Shown here piece after piece: positions 17,177 through 26,090 of a stretch of 64,000 nucleotides of DNA; within the stretch, counting starts at the first letter, position 1; the number at the start of each line of letters is the position of its first letter. The stretch covers positions 83,028 through 147,027 of the forward strand of contig QFOD01000012.1 of NCBI GenBank assembly GCA_003241055.1. Direction: 5' to 3'. This DNA is from Roseateles depolymerans. GTDB lineage: Bacteria; Pseudomonadota; Gammaproteobacteria; Burkholderiales; Burkholderiaceae_C. The position numbers were made by a program, and so were the translations under genes. Below the pieces are notes generated by a model. It saw only the letters and a list, made by a program, of their open reading frames with translations, was not told the DNA's origin and did not search any database.

Positions 17177-20095
17177 ATGGAACTTGCCGATCACCTCGAC
17201 CAGCTGCTGGATCAGCCCACCGCCGGCCGGGCGGACTGGCTGGCCGCGCTGGCCCGGCGCGAGCCCGAGCTGGCCCAGCGCCTGAGCCGCCTCTGGCAAG
17301 GCCTGCGCGAGGCCGATGCGGCCGGCTTTTTGCAAACGCCGGCCCATCTTGTCGATGAAGCCCCAGAACCTGCTTCCTTGACGGAGGGGCAGCGCATCGG
17401 CCCCTGGCGGCTGTTGCGGCGCCTGGGGCGCGGCGGCATGGCCGAGGTCTGGCTGGCGGAGCGGGCGCTGGGCGACTACGAGCGCCAGGTGGCGCTCAAG
17501 CTGGCGCGCGCCAGCGATGGTCAGGCGCAACGCTTCGAGCGGGAGCGCGACGTGATGGCCTCGCTCACCCATCCCTGCATCGCCCGCCTGTACGACGCCG
17601 GCGTCAGCGACGGCCAGGCCTGGATCGCGATGGAATATGTCGAGGGCGAGCCGCTGCTGGCGGCGGCCGGCCGCCTCAGCCTGCGCCAGCGGGTGGAGGT
17701 GCTGGTGCGGCTGGCCGACGCGGTGCAGCACGCCCATGCCGGTTTGGTGGTGCATCGCGACATCAAGCCCGGCAACGTGCTGCTGGATGCCGACGGCCGG
17801 CCGCGGCTGCTGGACTTCGGCATCGCACGCCTGCTGGATGGCAGTGCCGACCTGACCCGTTACGGCGCGTCGCCGCTGACGCTGGAGTTCGCGGCGCCCG
17901 AGCAGCTGCGCGGCGAGCGGGTTGGCGTGGCCTGCGATGTCTATGCGCTGGGCCTGCTGGGCGTGGTGATGCTCACTGGGGTCAGCCCCTTTGCCGGTGC
18001 GCGCGACGACACCCGCAGCCTGATGGCGGCCATCCTGCAGGGGCGCATCGCGCGACCTTCCGCCCTGGTGGCGGCCCCCGGCGTGGCGCGTGCACTGCGC
18101 GGTGACCTGGATGCCATCCTGCTGCGCGCCACGGCACCGGAGCCGGAGGCCCGCTACGCCAGTGCCCAGGCGTTCGGGGATGACCTGCTGCGCTACCTCG
18201 GCGGCGAGCCGGTGCGCGCGCGGCCGGCCCGGCTGGCCTATGTGGCCGGGCGCTGGCTCAAGCGCCACCGCTGGGCGGCGGGGGCGGCCGCGCTGGCCGT
18301 GCTCAGCCTGACCGGGGCGGCGGCGTGGGCCCTGCACAGCGCGCGCTCGCAGGCGCTGGCCGCGCAGCGGGCCGAGGCGCAGTACGACTTCTTCCGCCGC
18401 TTGCTGGTGCATGACGAGTCCGAGATGTCGGACGTGGCCCATCGCGACGAGCGCGTGCAAGACCTGCTGCGTGCCGCCGCCGTGGCGCTGCCGGGCGCGC
18501 TCAAGGAGGCGCCCGAGGCGCGCTACCAGCTGATGCGAGACCTGGCCCCCATGCTGGACGGGCTGGGCGAGGGTGACGAAGCGATACGGCTGCTGCAGGC
18601 CCAGCGCCAGCAGGCCCAGTCCAGCCATGGCCCGCGCAGCGTGGAGGCGGCCAAGCCGCTGCTCATGCTGGCCCAGCTGCAATGCGAGGCGCGCCAGGAC
18701 CTGGCCTGCGCCCATCGCCTCGTGCATGAGGCCTGGAGCGACTTCAAGCACGCGGGCTTTGACGACCCCAACTGGCTGGCCGGTGTCGAGGCCATGGTGG
18801 GCTATTACGGCTGGCTGGCCGAAGGGCGACTGCAGCCCGAGCATCTCGCCCATGTCGAGCACGCCGCCACGCTGCTGCGCGCCCATCCCGAAACCAGGAG
18901 CCTGGCCAATGACGCGCTGGCCCTGCTGTCCGACATGTATCTGGCGGACGGCCGGCCCGAGGCCGCGCTGGCCGCGGCGCGCGAGGGCGTGGCCTTCAAC
19001 CTGCGCTGGCTGGGGCGCGACAACTGGCACACCGGCGAGCTGATGACCCGAGCCAGCACGGCGGCGCGCATGGCGGGCCTGCTCGACGAGGCGCTGCTGT
19101 TGCAGCAGCAGGGGCTGGAGATCCAGGACAAGGTCTGGCCCCGGGGCCATCCCTTTCAGGTGCGTGATCGCGTCGCGCTGGCGCGGCTGTTGGCCCTGGG
19201 CTCCGACCAGGCGCGCGCTGGGCGCCTGCTGGCCGAGGCCGGCGAGCGCATGGCGGCCAGCGGCAGCAGCTTTGGCCAGCGCCAGCAGCAGCGCTGGCAG
19301 CAGGCGCAGACCGAGTTCGACCTGCTGCAGGGGCGCCTGATGGCCGGCACGGTAGGAGCCTGTGAGGAGCAGGCGCTGCCGGTCGAGCGTGCGCTGCGGG
19401 CCAGCTGGTGGCAGCGCTGTGCGCAGCAGGCCCTGCTCGCCGGGCGGCTGGGCGAGGCCGACGCGCTGCTGCAGCAGGCCGAAAGCCAGGTGAAGCCGCA
19501 GGAGGCATCGTTCGCCCACCTCGCATTGCGCCGGGCCCAGTGGCTGGCGGCGCGCGGCCAGGGCGCCGAGGCGGTGGGCCGGCTGCAGTCGCTGCTGGCC
19601 CAACGCCAGCCGCACGACGCGTTGCTGCGCGCCCAGGCCTGGTTCAGCCTGGCGGAGCTGGCGCCGCGCGAGCTGGATCTGGCCGCCTTGCAGCAGGAGC
19701 GCGCCGGGATGTCCGCCCTGAACGCCGAGGCGCAGGCCTGGCTGGACGAGGCCTGGGGCCGCAGTCTGTGGGCGCGCGGCCAAGCCGACGCGGCGCGTCA
19801 GCTGCTGGGGCGGGCGCTGGCCTGGCGCGATGCCCAGCCCGGCCAGGCGGCGGGGCTGTGGCGGGCCCGGCTGACCCGGGCGCTGGCCGATGCCCGGACG
19901 GGCCAGGCCGGTGTCGAAGCGCTGGAGCTCAGGGCGCGTGCGCTGCAGCAGGGCTGGGTCGACAGGCTGGCACCCGCGCAGCTGGCCGCTTGGCGCTTGC
20001 CGGCGGCAGGCCTGGCCCCTGTGCACCCCGTCCGCCAGGTTCGGGGCGAACGTGCAGTGTCTTCGCGCGATGGCGGTGCTAGCCTGGGCTCATGA
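17177..20095 (+). CDS. Membrane Ser/Thr protein kinase with C-terminal TPR-like region
   Basis: 972 aa. The kinase domain is at about 75-330: glycine loop LGRGGMAEVWLAE, lysine VALKLA, catalytic loop HRDIKPGNVLL (about 193), DFG (about 214) and APE (FAAPEQLRGE) all intact. One transmembrane helix follows (AAALAVLSLTGAAAWAL, about 365-385), placing the remaining 580 residues, rich in Ala/Leu helical repeats of TPR type, in the periplasm. The kinase therefore faces the cytoplasm and the repeats outside. Its stop overlaps the start of a K+ channel gene by 4 nt. No partner phosphatase is adjacent; a PP2C fusion lies 4 kb downstream. Confidence 0.9.
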   Translation: MELADHLDQLLDQPTAGRADWLAALARREPELAQRLSRLWQGLREADAAGFLQTPAHLVDEAPEPASLTEGQRIGPWRLLRRLGRGGMAEVWLAERALGDYERQVALKLARASDGQAQRFERERDVMASLTHPCIARLYDAGVSDGQAWIAMEYVEGEPLLAAAGRLSLRQRVEVLVRLADAVQHAHAGLVVHRDIKPGNVLLDADGRPRLLDFGIARLLDGSADLTRYGASPLTLEFAAPEQLRGERVGVACDVYALGLLGVVMLTGVSPFAGARDDTRSLMAAILQGRIARPSALVAAPGVARALRGDLDAILLRATAPEPEARYASAQAFGDDLLRYLGGEPVRARPARLAYVAGRWLKRHRWAAGAAALAVLSLTGAAAWALHSARSQALAAQRAEAQYDFFRRLLVHDESEMSDVAHRDERVQDLLRAAAVALPGALKEAPEARYQLMRDLAPMLDGLGEGDEAIRLLQAQRQQAQSSHGPRSVEAAKPLLMLAQLQCEARQDLACAHRLVHEAWSDFKHAGFDDPNWLAGVEAMVGYYGWLAEGRLQPEHLAHVEHAATLLRAHPETRSLANDALALLSDMYLADGRPEAALAAAREGVAFNLRWLGRDNWHTGELMTRASTAARMAGLLDEALLLQQQGLEIQDKVWPRGHPFQVRDRVALARLLALGSDQARAGRLLAEAGERMAASGSSFGQRQQQRWQQAQTEFDLLQGRLMAGTVGACEEQALPVERALRASWWQRCAQQALLAGRLGEADALLQQAESQVKPQEASFAHLALRRAQWLAARGQGAEAVGRLQSLLAQRQPHDALLRAQAWFSLAELAPRELDLAALQQERAGMSALNAEAQAWLDEAWGRSLWARGQADAARQLLGRALAWRDAQPGQAAGLWRARLTRALADARTGQAGVEALELRARALQQGWVDRLAPAQLAAWRLPAAGLAPVHPVRQVRGERAVSSRDGGASLGS

Positions 20096-20880
20096 GTCGC
20101 GCACTTCGATCCCGCAGCTGGGGCCTGGCCGAGCCGCCCGTCGTTCAGTCGGCGGCGGCTCGCACCGCGCTGCGCTGGCGCTGGTGGACCATGGTTCTGC
20201 TGGTGGCCACCATTCCGGCCTTCTACATCGAGCTGCTGGAGCAACTGCCCACGCCGCTGGCCACCGCCATCTACCTGGGCGCAGCGGCGTTGCTGGCACT
20301 GGCGCTGTGGCAGGTGGCGCGCCGGCTGGAACGCCCGGTCCTGCACCTGCGGCGCAATCTGCTGGACCTGGTGCTGATCGCCGGCTTCGTGCTGGCGGCG
20401 CTGCTGCCGGCCAGCACTGATTCGCCGCTGAGCCTGGCGCTGCGCCTGGCGGTGGCGCTGCTGAGCCTGGTGCGCATGGTGTGGATACTGCGCCCCTGGA
20501 TCAGCCGCGGCGGGCTGGGCTACCTGCTGCTGCTGGCCTTTGCCGTGCTGTGCTTCTGCGGCGTGGGCTTCTGGGCGCTGGAGCCGCAGGCGAAGACGCT
20601 GGGGGACGGCATGTGGCTGGCCTTCACCACCGCCGCCACGGTGGGCTATGGCGATCTGGTGCCCAGCACGCCGGCCGCCAAGATCTTCTCCGTCTTCGTC
20701 GTGCTGCTGGGCTATGCGGTGCTGTCGCTGGTGACGGCGGCGATCGCGGCCATCTGGGTGGAAAGCAGTGAGCGTCGCATGGAGCACGACATCCTGCGCG
20801 AGCTGCACCGCGAGGTCAGCGCTCTGCGCACAGAGGTGCAGGCGCTGCGTGCCCAGCGGGACGAGGAGCGCACCGGATAG
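20092..20880 (+). CDS. Voltage-gated-type potassium channel
   Basis: 262 aa. About six membrane helices, with the pore helix and selectivity filter TAATVGYGDLVP (TVGYGD near residue 182) between helices five and six. The fourth helix region has Arg residues (LRLAVALLSLVRMVWILRPW), but fewer than a classical voltage sensor. The last 35 residues form a charged coiled coil (ERRMEHDILRELHREVSALR), suited to tetramer assembly or regulation. Translation starts within the upstream kinase stop (ATGA), so the channel is a plausible kinase partner; this is inference. Confidence 0.9.
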   Translation: MSRALRSRSWGLAEPPVVQSAAARTALRWRWWTMVLLVATIPAFYIELLEQLPTPLATAIYLGAAALLALALWQVARRLERPVLHLRRNLLDLVLIAGFVLAALLPASTDSPLSLALRLAVALLSLVRMVWILRPWISRGGLGYLLLLAFAVLCFCGVGFWALEPQAKTLGDGMWLAFTTAATVGYGDLVPSTPAAKIFSVFVVLLGYAVLSLVTAAIAAIWVESSERRMEHDILRELHREVSALRTEVQALRAQRDEERTG

Positions 20881-20898
20881 GCGATGGCGCGAGGCGCC

Positions 20899-21657
20899 TC
20901 AGCCCGCGGCCACCGCGAGCAGGCCGTCGAAGATCAGGCCCTCCACCAGCTGGTGCGGCAGCTCCAGCGCGGGTGCGACCTTCCAGCCGGCACCACCAGT
21001 CATCAGCAGCAGCGGCTCGCGGCCTTCGCGGCGGGTCAGCAGCCGGTGCATGCGCTCGATGGCGCCGGTGATGGCGAAGGTGCCGCCGGTGGTCAGCGCG
21101 TCGCTGGTGTTGGTGGGGAAGTCGCGCACCTCGCCGGTGGGCACGCGCAGGCCGGCGGTGCCGCCTTCCAGCGCCCGCAGCATGATGCCGTGGCCGGGCA
21201 GGATGAGCCCGCCCAGGAACTGGTTGTCGGCCGACAGCGCGTCCACGGTGACCGCCGTGCCCACCATCACGGTGAGCACCGGGCCGTCGAAGCCGCGCAG
21301 CCGGGCCTGTGCGCGCGCGCCGATCACGGCGATCCAGCGGTCGGCGCCCAGGCGGGTCGGGTGGTCGTAGCCGTTGCGTATGCCGGCCGTCTCGCTGGAG
21401 GGCACGACCCAGCGCGGCGTCAGCTCCCAGTGCTCCATCTGCTCTTCGACCCGGCGGCGCACGGCATCGCCGGCCACATTGCTGCCCAGGATGCGCTGCG
21501 GCGCCGGCAGGCTCAGCCAGTCCTCGTCGGCCAGCCGGTCGATGTTTTCCAGGAAGACCGCGCCGTGCTGCAGCGGGGTGCTGCCGGGGGCGGCACCGTC
21601 CGGGTACAGGGCCCACTTGAGCCGGGTGTTACCGATGTCGATGGCCAGGAAGCTCAT
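20899..21657 (-). CDS. coaX: Type III pantothenate kinase
   Basis: 252 aa cytoplasmic enzyme for the first step of coenzyme A synthesis. The start MSFLAIDIGNTRLKWALYP carries the phosphate loop DIGNTR at residues 6-11. Further family motifs are HPTRLGADRW and GTAVTVDALSADNQFLGG(L)ILPG. The ATG at 21657 was chosen because it places this motif at the N-terminus as usual. birA, its common partner, is not nearby. Confidence 0.95.
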   Translation of the reverse strand: MSFLAIDIGNTRLKWALYPDGAAPGSTPLQHGAVFLENIDRLADEDWLSLPAPQRILGSNVAGDAVRRRVEEQMEHWELTPRWVVPSSETAGIRNGYDHPTRLGADRWIAVIGARAQARLRGFDGPVLTVMVGTAVTVDALSADNQFLGGLILPGHGIMLRALEGGTAGLRVPTGEVRDFPTNTSDALTTGGTFAITGAIERMHRLLTRREGREPLLLMTGGAGWKVAPALELPHQLVEGLIFDGLLAVAAG

Positions 21658-21761
21658 GAAGGGCTGGAGCGTAAAAGATGGCGCGAGCCTACCAGCGCCG
21701 GCCGATGCGCGCGGCCGAGGCTTCTGATCCAATTGCGGGTTTTCACTGATTCGAGCCCACC

Positions 21762-23312
21762 ATGTTTCGACGTTTGCGCATCCAGGCCCGGCTTTGGCTG
21801 GCTTTTGGCGTGATCCTCGCGATGAGCGCCCTGCTGGCGGCCGTGGGCAGCTACGGGCTGACGGAGTCCCGACGCGGGGTGTAGAGCATCACCTCCATGC
21901 TGCTGCCCACCGCCAAGCGGGTGGCCCAGGCGAACGGTGAGCTGATCCGCGGCCGGGCCGCGACGGCCTCCATGATTGCGCTGCTCTTCGACCAGGCTGG
22001 CATCGGTCAGGCCCGCAAGGAATGGGAAGCCGCCCAGGCCACCATGGACAAGGTGCTGGACGAAAGCCGTCAGCTCACCGAGGGCACCGAGTACGCCGGG
22101 CAGCTCCAGCAGGTGGCGGCGCAGCTCGCCGACTACCGCAAGGCCGTGAAGCCGTTGATCGACAAGCTGCAGCAGGATGCCTACGCGGATGCCTCGTCCG
22201 CGCTGGCGGACGCCAAGTCCGCGGAGGCCCCCTATGCGGCCGCGGCCGCGGGGCTGGGCCAGCTGGAGAACCTGCTGAACGAACGCGCCGGTGGCGTGTT
22301 CGAGCGGGTGGACACGCTGGTGAGCCGCGGGCTGTCGGGCCTGTGGCTGACGCTGGCGGTCTGCCTTGTCGTGGGCGGGCTGCTGGCCGTTCGCATCTCG
22401 CGCTCCATCATCGGCCCGCTGATGGCGGCCAAGCGCTATGCCGAGCGCATGGCCGAGGGCGACCTGTCGCGGGCGCCCGAGGTGCGGGGCGAGGATGAAT
22501 CTGCCGAGATGATGCAGGCGCTGGCGGCCATGCACGGCTCGCTGTCGGGCATCGTCGGCCAGGTGCGCTCCACGGCGGAGAGCATCCAGGTGGCCTCGAG
22601 CGAGGTGGCGTCGGGGAATATGGACCTGTCGCAGCGCACCGAGCAGATGGCGTCCAATCTGCAGCAGGCGGCCAGCGCGATGACCACGCTGACCGGCGCC
22701 GTGGGCCAGAGCGCCGACGCGGCCATCACGGCCAAGCAGCTGGTGGGCGCCGCGGCGGACAACGCCGGCCGCGGCGGCGAGGTGGTGGGCCGGGTCGTCA
22801 GCACCATGGGCGAGATCAACTCGGCCAGCCAGCGCATCGCCGACATCATCGGCACCATCGATGGCATCGCGTTCCAGACCAACATCCTGGCGCTGAATGC
22901 CGCCGTCGAAGCGGCGCGTGCGGGCGAGCAGGGGCGCGGTTTCGCGGTGGTGGCCGGCGAGGTGCGCGTGCTGGCTCAGCGCAGCGCCGAGGCGGCGCGC
23001 GAGATCAAGGTGCTGATCCACGCCAGCGTGGAGAAGGTGGCCACCGGCACGACGCTGGTGAACGATGCCGGCGTCGCCATGGGCGAGATCGTCGGCTCGG
23101 TGCAGCGGGTCAACGACATGATGGGCGAGATCAGTGCCGCCGCGCAGGAACAGAGCGAAGGCATAGGCCGGGTGAACGGCTCGGTCAATCAGCTCGACCA
23201 GGTCACGCAGCAGAACGCCGCGCTGGTCGAGGAGTCGGCCGCCGCGGCGCAGTCGCTCAAGGAGCAGGCCGAGCGGCTGGCCGGCCTGGTCAGCAGCTTC
23301 AAGCTGGCCTGA
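21762..23312 (+). pseudogene. Methyl-accepting chemotaxis protein interrupted by an amber codon
   Basis: In frame from ATG 21762 to the stop at 23312 this would be a complete 516-residue chemoreceptor: TM1 at about 10-30 (RLWLAFGVILAMSALLAAVG), a helical periplasmic sensor, TM2 (LWLTLAVCLVVGGLLAV), HAMP, and a full signalling hairpin tip (IAFQTNILALNAAVEAARAGEQGRGFAVVA). Codon 41 is TAG (21882-21884), following SRRGV and preceding SITSMLLP; one base change from CAG (Gln) explains it. Translation restarting at ATG 21897 would give 471 residues without TM1, so correct membrane insertion is doubtful. It could be a genuine pseudogene, a suppressed amber or a sequencing error. Confidence 0.88.
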
Positions 23313-23325
23313 GGGCCGCGCCGCC

Positions 23326-24066
23326 TCAGGCGCTGAGCTGCTGGCAGGAGGTGGCGATGTCGTCCAGCGCCAGCAGCAGCTGCTCGCTGGCGACGAACAC
23401 CGGCTGAGGCTGGTTGCCGGTCATCACGGCCTGGCGCAGCGGCTGCCACAGGGCTTCGGCACGGGTCAGCCCGTCGCGCAGGCTGTCGGAGCCGCCCGGG
23501 GCGCGGCGCAGCGTCTGCAGGCCGGCCTCGAATTCGTACATCACCGCCTGGCGCTCGCGGCGCACCGCGTCGACGCCAGGGCCGCTCGGGGCGGCCAGCG
23601 CCAGCAGGGCCACCCGCTGCGACAGCATGCGCTGGCGGGCCGCCAGGTGGGCCTGCCAGGGCGTCGTGCCGCGCGGTGCGCTGCCCAGCTGGGCCAGCGT
23701 CAGCATCTCGCTGGCGGTGTTGAGCAGCTCGCGCTGGGTGTCGGGGCTGGGGGCGCTGGCCATCAGCGACTTGTAATCCTCGTAGCGGCGGCGCAGCGCG
23801 CGCAGGCTGCCGGCCTGCTCCGGCGTGGCGGCGCGCTGCAGCTGCTGCAGCAACTGTTGCTCGAAGCCGTTCTCGCTGGCGCGCAGCACTGCTTCGGCGC
23901 GGCCGGCCAGCGCGTTGTCGCCCAGGCACAGCCAGGCCTTGCCCATGCGCTGGCTCAGCATGCCCACCCCCTGCGTGCAGGTGACGGCCGGCTGCTGGGC
24001 CAGGCTCAGGCTGGAGAGGGAAAACAGGCCCAGGGCGGCGCTCAAGGCGCGACGACGATTCATCAT
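23326..24066 (-). CDS. Periplasmic protein with tandem PilJ-type N-terminal sensor motifs
   Basis: 246 aa. Signal peptide at 1-23 (RRRALSAALGLFSLSSLSLAQ). It carries two copies of the type IV pili methyl-accepting-chemotaxis N-terminal motif: GMLSQRMGKAWL (about 34-45) and RQRMLSQRVALLAL (about 145-158). PilJ-N domains are usually the periplasmic sensor part of PilJ or of NarX-like receptors; here the domain stands alone, without membrane or signalling parts, so it may be a soluble ligand-binding partner. It converges on the broken chemoreceptor gene, ending 13 bp from it. Confidence 0.8.
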   Translation of the reverse strand: MMNRRRALSAALGLFSLSSLSLAQQPAVTCTQGVGMLSQRMGKAWLCLGDNALAGRAEAVLRASENGFEQQLLQQLQRAATPEQAGSLRALRRRYEDYKSLMASAPSPDTQRELLNTASEMLTLAQLGSAPRGTTPWQAHLAARQRMLSQRVALLALAAPSGPGVDAVRRERQAVMYEFEAGLQTLRRAPGGSDSLRDGLTRAEALWQPLRQAVMTGNQPQPVFVASEQLLLALDDIATSCQQLSA

Positions 24067-24130
24067 CTCAGGCTTCCAACTTCTCGAAGCGCAGGGGGGA
24101 TCACCCCTTGCTGAACGACTCAGGCCTTAT

Positions 24131-24146
24131 TGGCCCTGTCCTTGCA
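24131..24146 (+). promoter_or_regulatory. Sigma-54-type promoter for the PP2C/kinase gene
   Basis: TGGCCCTGTCCTTGCA fits the RpoN consensus TGGCAC-N5-TTGCA with the required GG-N10-GC spacing; positions 5 and 7 differ. The expected start of transcription is near 24157, giving a leader of about 97 nt. It agrees with nitrogen-regulated expression of a gene often found in nitrate-assimilation loci. Confidence 0.6.
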
Positions 24147-24219
24147 GTGCAAACCCTATGCCAGCTTAGGGGGTGGGCTGAGCGGGTCGAAAGGCGGCTC
24201 CGGGGTGCGTGGATCCCGA

Positions 24220-24233
24220 TTTGGTGCACCAAA
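24220..24233. promoter_or_regulatory. Perfect 14-bp palindrome upstream of PP2C/kinase start
   Basis: TTTGGTGCACCAAA, self-complementary over 14 bp, 20 bp before the ATG at 24254. Its halves resemble NtrC half-sites (TGCACCA/TGGTGCA), but it lies downstream of the sigma-54 element, so a repressor or leader-RNA role is as likely. It favours the 24254 start over an in-frame GTG at 24209. Confidence 0.45.
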
Positions 24234-24253
24234 ACAATGCGAAATGCCCAGAC

Positions 24254-25990
24254 ATGAGTTTTGAGCTTGAACTTGGCCTGGCCTCGCGGGCGGGCCGGCA
24301 CGGCCTGAACGAGGACTTCGCCGGCGTGCAGCAGGCGCCGGCCCAGACGCCGGAGCGGGGCTGGGTGGCCGCGCTGGCCGACGGCGTCAGCCGCGGCGGC
24401 GCCGGGGCGATGGCGGCCCAGACCACCGTGCTGGGCCTGCTGGACGACTTCCCGGCCACGCCGCCGGAATGGGATGCCCATGTCGCGCTGGACCGGCTGC
24501 TGCAGGCGCAGAACCGCTGGCTGGTGGCGCACAACCGTCGCGCCGGCGATGCGGAGCAGGGGCTCACCACGCTGACCGCCGTGGTGCTGCAGGGCAATCG
24601 CTATGCGCTCAGCCATGTGGGCGACAGCCGTGCCTGGCTGCTGCGTGACGGCAGCTGCCAGCTGCTGACCCTGGATCACCGCCTGCCGCGGGCCGACTTT
24701 GCCGGCCTGACCCGCGCACTGGGCCTGGACGACCAGCTGCGGCTGGATCACAGCCAGGGCGAGTTGCGCCGGGGCGACCGGCTGCTGCTGACCAGCGACG
24801 GCGTGCACGGCCCGCTGGGGCCGCGCGACCTGGCCCGGCTGCTGGCCGAGGCGCCCGGCGCCCAGGCGGCGGCGCAGGCGCTGGTGGATGCCGCCCAGGC
24901 GGCGGGCGGGGCGGACGATGCGACCGCGCTGGTCATCGCCGTTCAGGGCCTGGCCACGCCGGGCCTGGATGACCTGCAGCTGCTGGCCGCGCAGCTGCCC
25001 ACGCCGGAGCGGCTCGACGTGGGGCGGGTGCTGGACGGCTACACCATCACCGCGCGGGTGGCCGACAACGGCGTGCGCCGCCTGGTGCAGGCCCGCGACG
25101 GGCGCACGGGCGCGCTCGTCGCGCTGAAGGCGCTGCATCCCTCGCGGCAGGAGGATGCGGCCGAACGCGCCATGCTGGCGCACGAGCTGTGGCTGGGCGA
25201 GCGTCTGGCCGAGGCGGCGCGGGCCCGGCGCGGGCTGCGCAGCCGCTACGACGCGGCGCTGGTGCGGGTCTGGCGCCCGAGCGAGCCCAGCGCCTTCTAT
25301 GGCGTGTTCGAGTGGCACGCCGGTCGCACGCTGGAACAGCTGCTGGCCGAGGGTCCGCAGCCGGCCGACCTCGTGCAGGCGCTGGCACTCGCGGTGGCGG
25401 GCGCACTCAGCCTGCTGCATGCGGCGGGCTGCGTGCACCGCGACATCAAGCCGGCCAATCTGCATCTCGGGGAGGATGGCTGCTGGCGGCTGCTGGACCT
25501 GGGCGTCGCGCTGTCGCCGCGGGCGCCGGCCGCGCTGCGGGCGCTGGCGGCCGGCACGCCGGCCTACATGAATCCCGAGCAGTGGGCCGATCCGGCGCAG
25601 CTGCCGGACGCAGGCTCCGATCTGTTCGCGCTGGGCGTGACGCTGTACCGCGCGCTGACCGGCCGGCTGCCCTATGGCGAGGTTCAGCCCTATCAGCGGG
25701 CCGCGTTCCGGCGCGAGCCGGCGGCGGTGGGCCGCTTCGCGCCGCAGACGCCGATGTGGCTGGCGCAGATCGTGAATCGGCTGGTCACCCGCGAGCGCCG
25801 TGAGCGTTTCGAGTCGGCCGATGAGCTTCGCCTGGCGCTGGAGCGCGGGGCCGTGCGCGGCCTGCCCGCACCGCGGGCGCTGCCGCTGCTGCGGCGCGAC
25901 AGCGGGCGGCTGTGGCAGCTGGGCCTTGCGGTGTCGGTGCTGGTCAACCTGCTGCTGCTGGCCTGGCTGCTGTGGCTGCCGACGCGCTGA
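24254..25990 (+). CDS. Bifunctional PP2C phosphatase / Ser-Thr kinase, membrane-anchored
   Basis: 578 aa fusion. Residues about 1-235 are a PP2C phosphatase (ALADGVSRGG, LSHVGDSRAWLL, LTSDGVHGPL, GGADDATALVI metal-binding motifs). Residues about 255-530 are a kinase: VALKAL lysine, HRDIKPANLHL (about 395), and DLGVALSP in place of DFG, with APE-like NPEQW. A C-terminal helix (LGLAVSVLVNLLLLAWLLWLP) anchors it to the inner membrane. In other Burkholderiales this fusion sits in nitrate-assimilation operons next to narK and nirBD; here narK is 3 kb away on the opposite strand. A sigma-54-like promoter upstream supports nitrogen control. Its substrate is unknown. Confidence 0.9.
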   Translation: MSFELELGLASRAGRHGLNEDFAGVQQAPAQTPERGWVAALADGVSRGGAGAMAAQTTVLGLLDDFPATPPEWDAHVALDRLLQAQNRWLVAHNRRAGDAEQGLTTLTAVVLQGNRYALSHVGDSRAWLLRDGSCQLLTLDHRLPRADFAGLTRALGLDDQLRLDHSQGELRRGDRLLLTSDGVHGPLGPRDLARLLAEAPGAQAAAQALVDAAQAAGGADDATALVIAVQGLATPGLDDLQLLAAQLPTPERLDVGRVLDGYTITARVADNGVRRLVQARDGRTGALVALKALHPSRQEDAAERAMLAHELWLGERLAEAARARRGLRSRYDAALVRVWRPSEPSAFYGVFEWHAGRTLEQLLAEGPQPADLVQALALAVAGALSLLHAAGCVHRDIKPANLHLGEDGCWRLLDLGVALSPRAPAALRALAAGTPAYMNPEQWADPAQLPDAGSDLFALGVTLYRALTGRLPYGEVQPYQRAAFRREPAAVGRFAPQTPMWLAQIVNRLVTRERRERFESADELRLALERGAVRGLPAPRALPLLRRDSGRLWQLGLAVSVLVNLLLLAWLLWLPTR

Positions 25991-26090
25991 GCCGGGCGTC
26001 GAATGTGTCGCGGCGGACATGATCTGCCGATGCCGGCGATACATCCGCCCGCTGCAATGAGGGCCTGTCCAATCCAACCGGAGCCCTTGC

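Noticed and set aside
16562..20026. Long open frame antisense to hslU and the Ser/Thr kinase
   Set aside because: Low-complexity Gln/Arg/Gly composition; both plus-strand genes have complete motifs.
21658..21761. Flagellar sigma-28 promoter for the chemoreceptor
   Set aside because: A TAAA and a GCCGATG are present but about 25 bp apart instead of 15.
24157..24253. Possible ANTAR hairpins in the PP2C/kinase leader because AAAGGC occurs once
   Set aside because: The bases around it do not form a four-pair closing stem and there is no second hexaloop.
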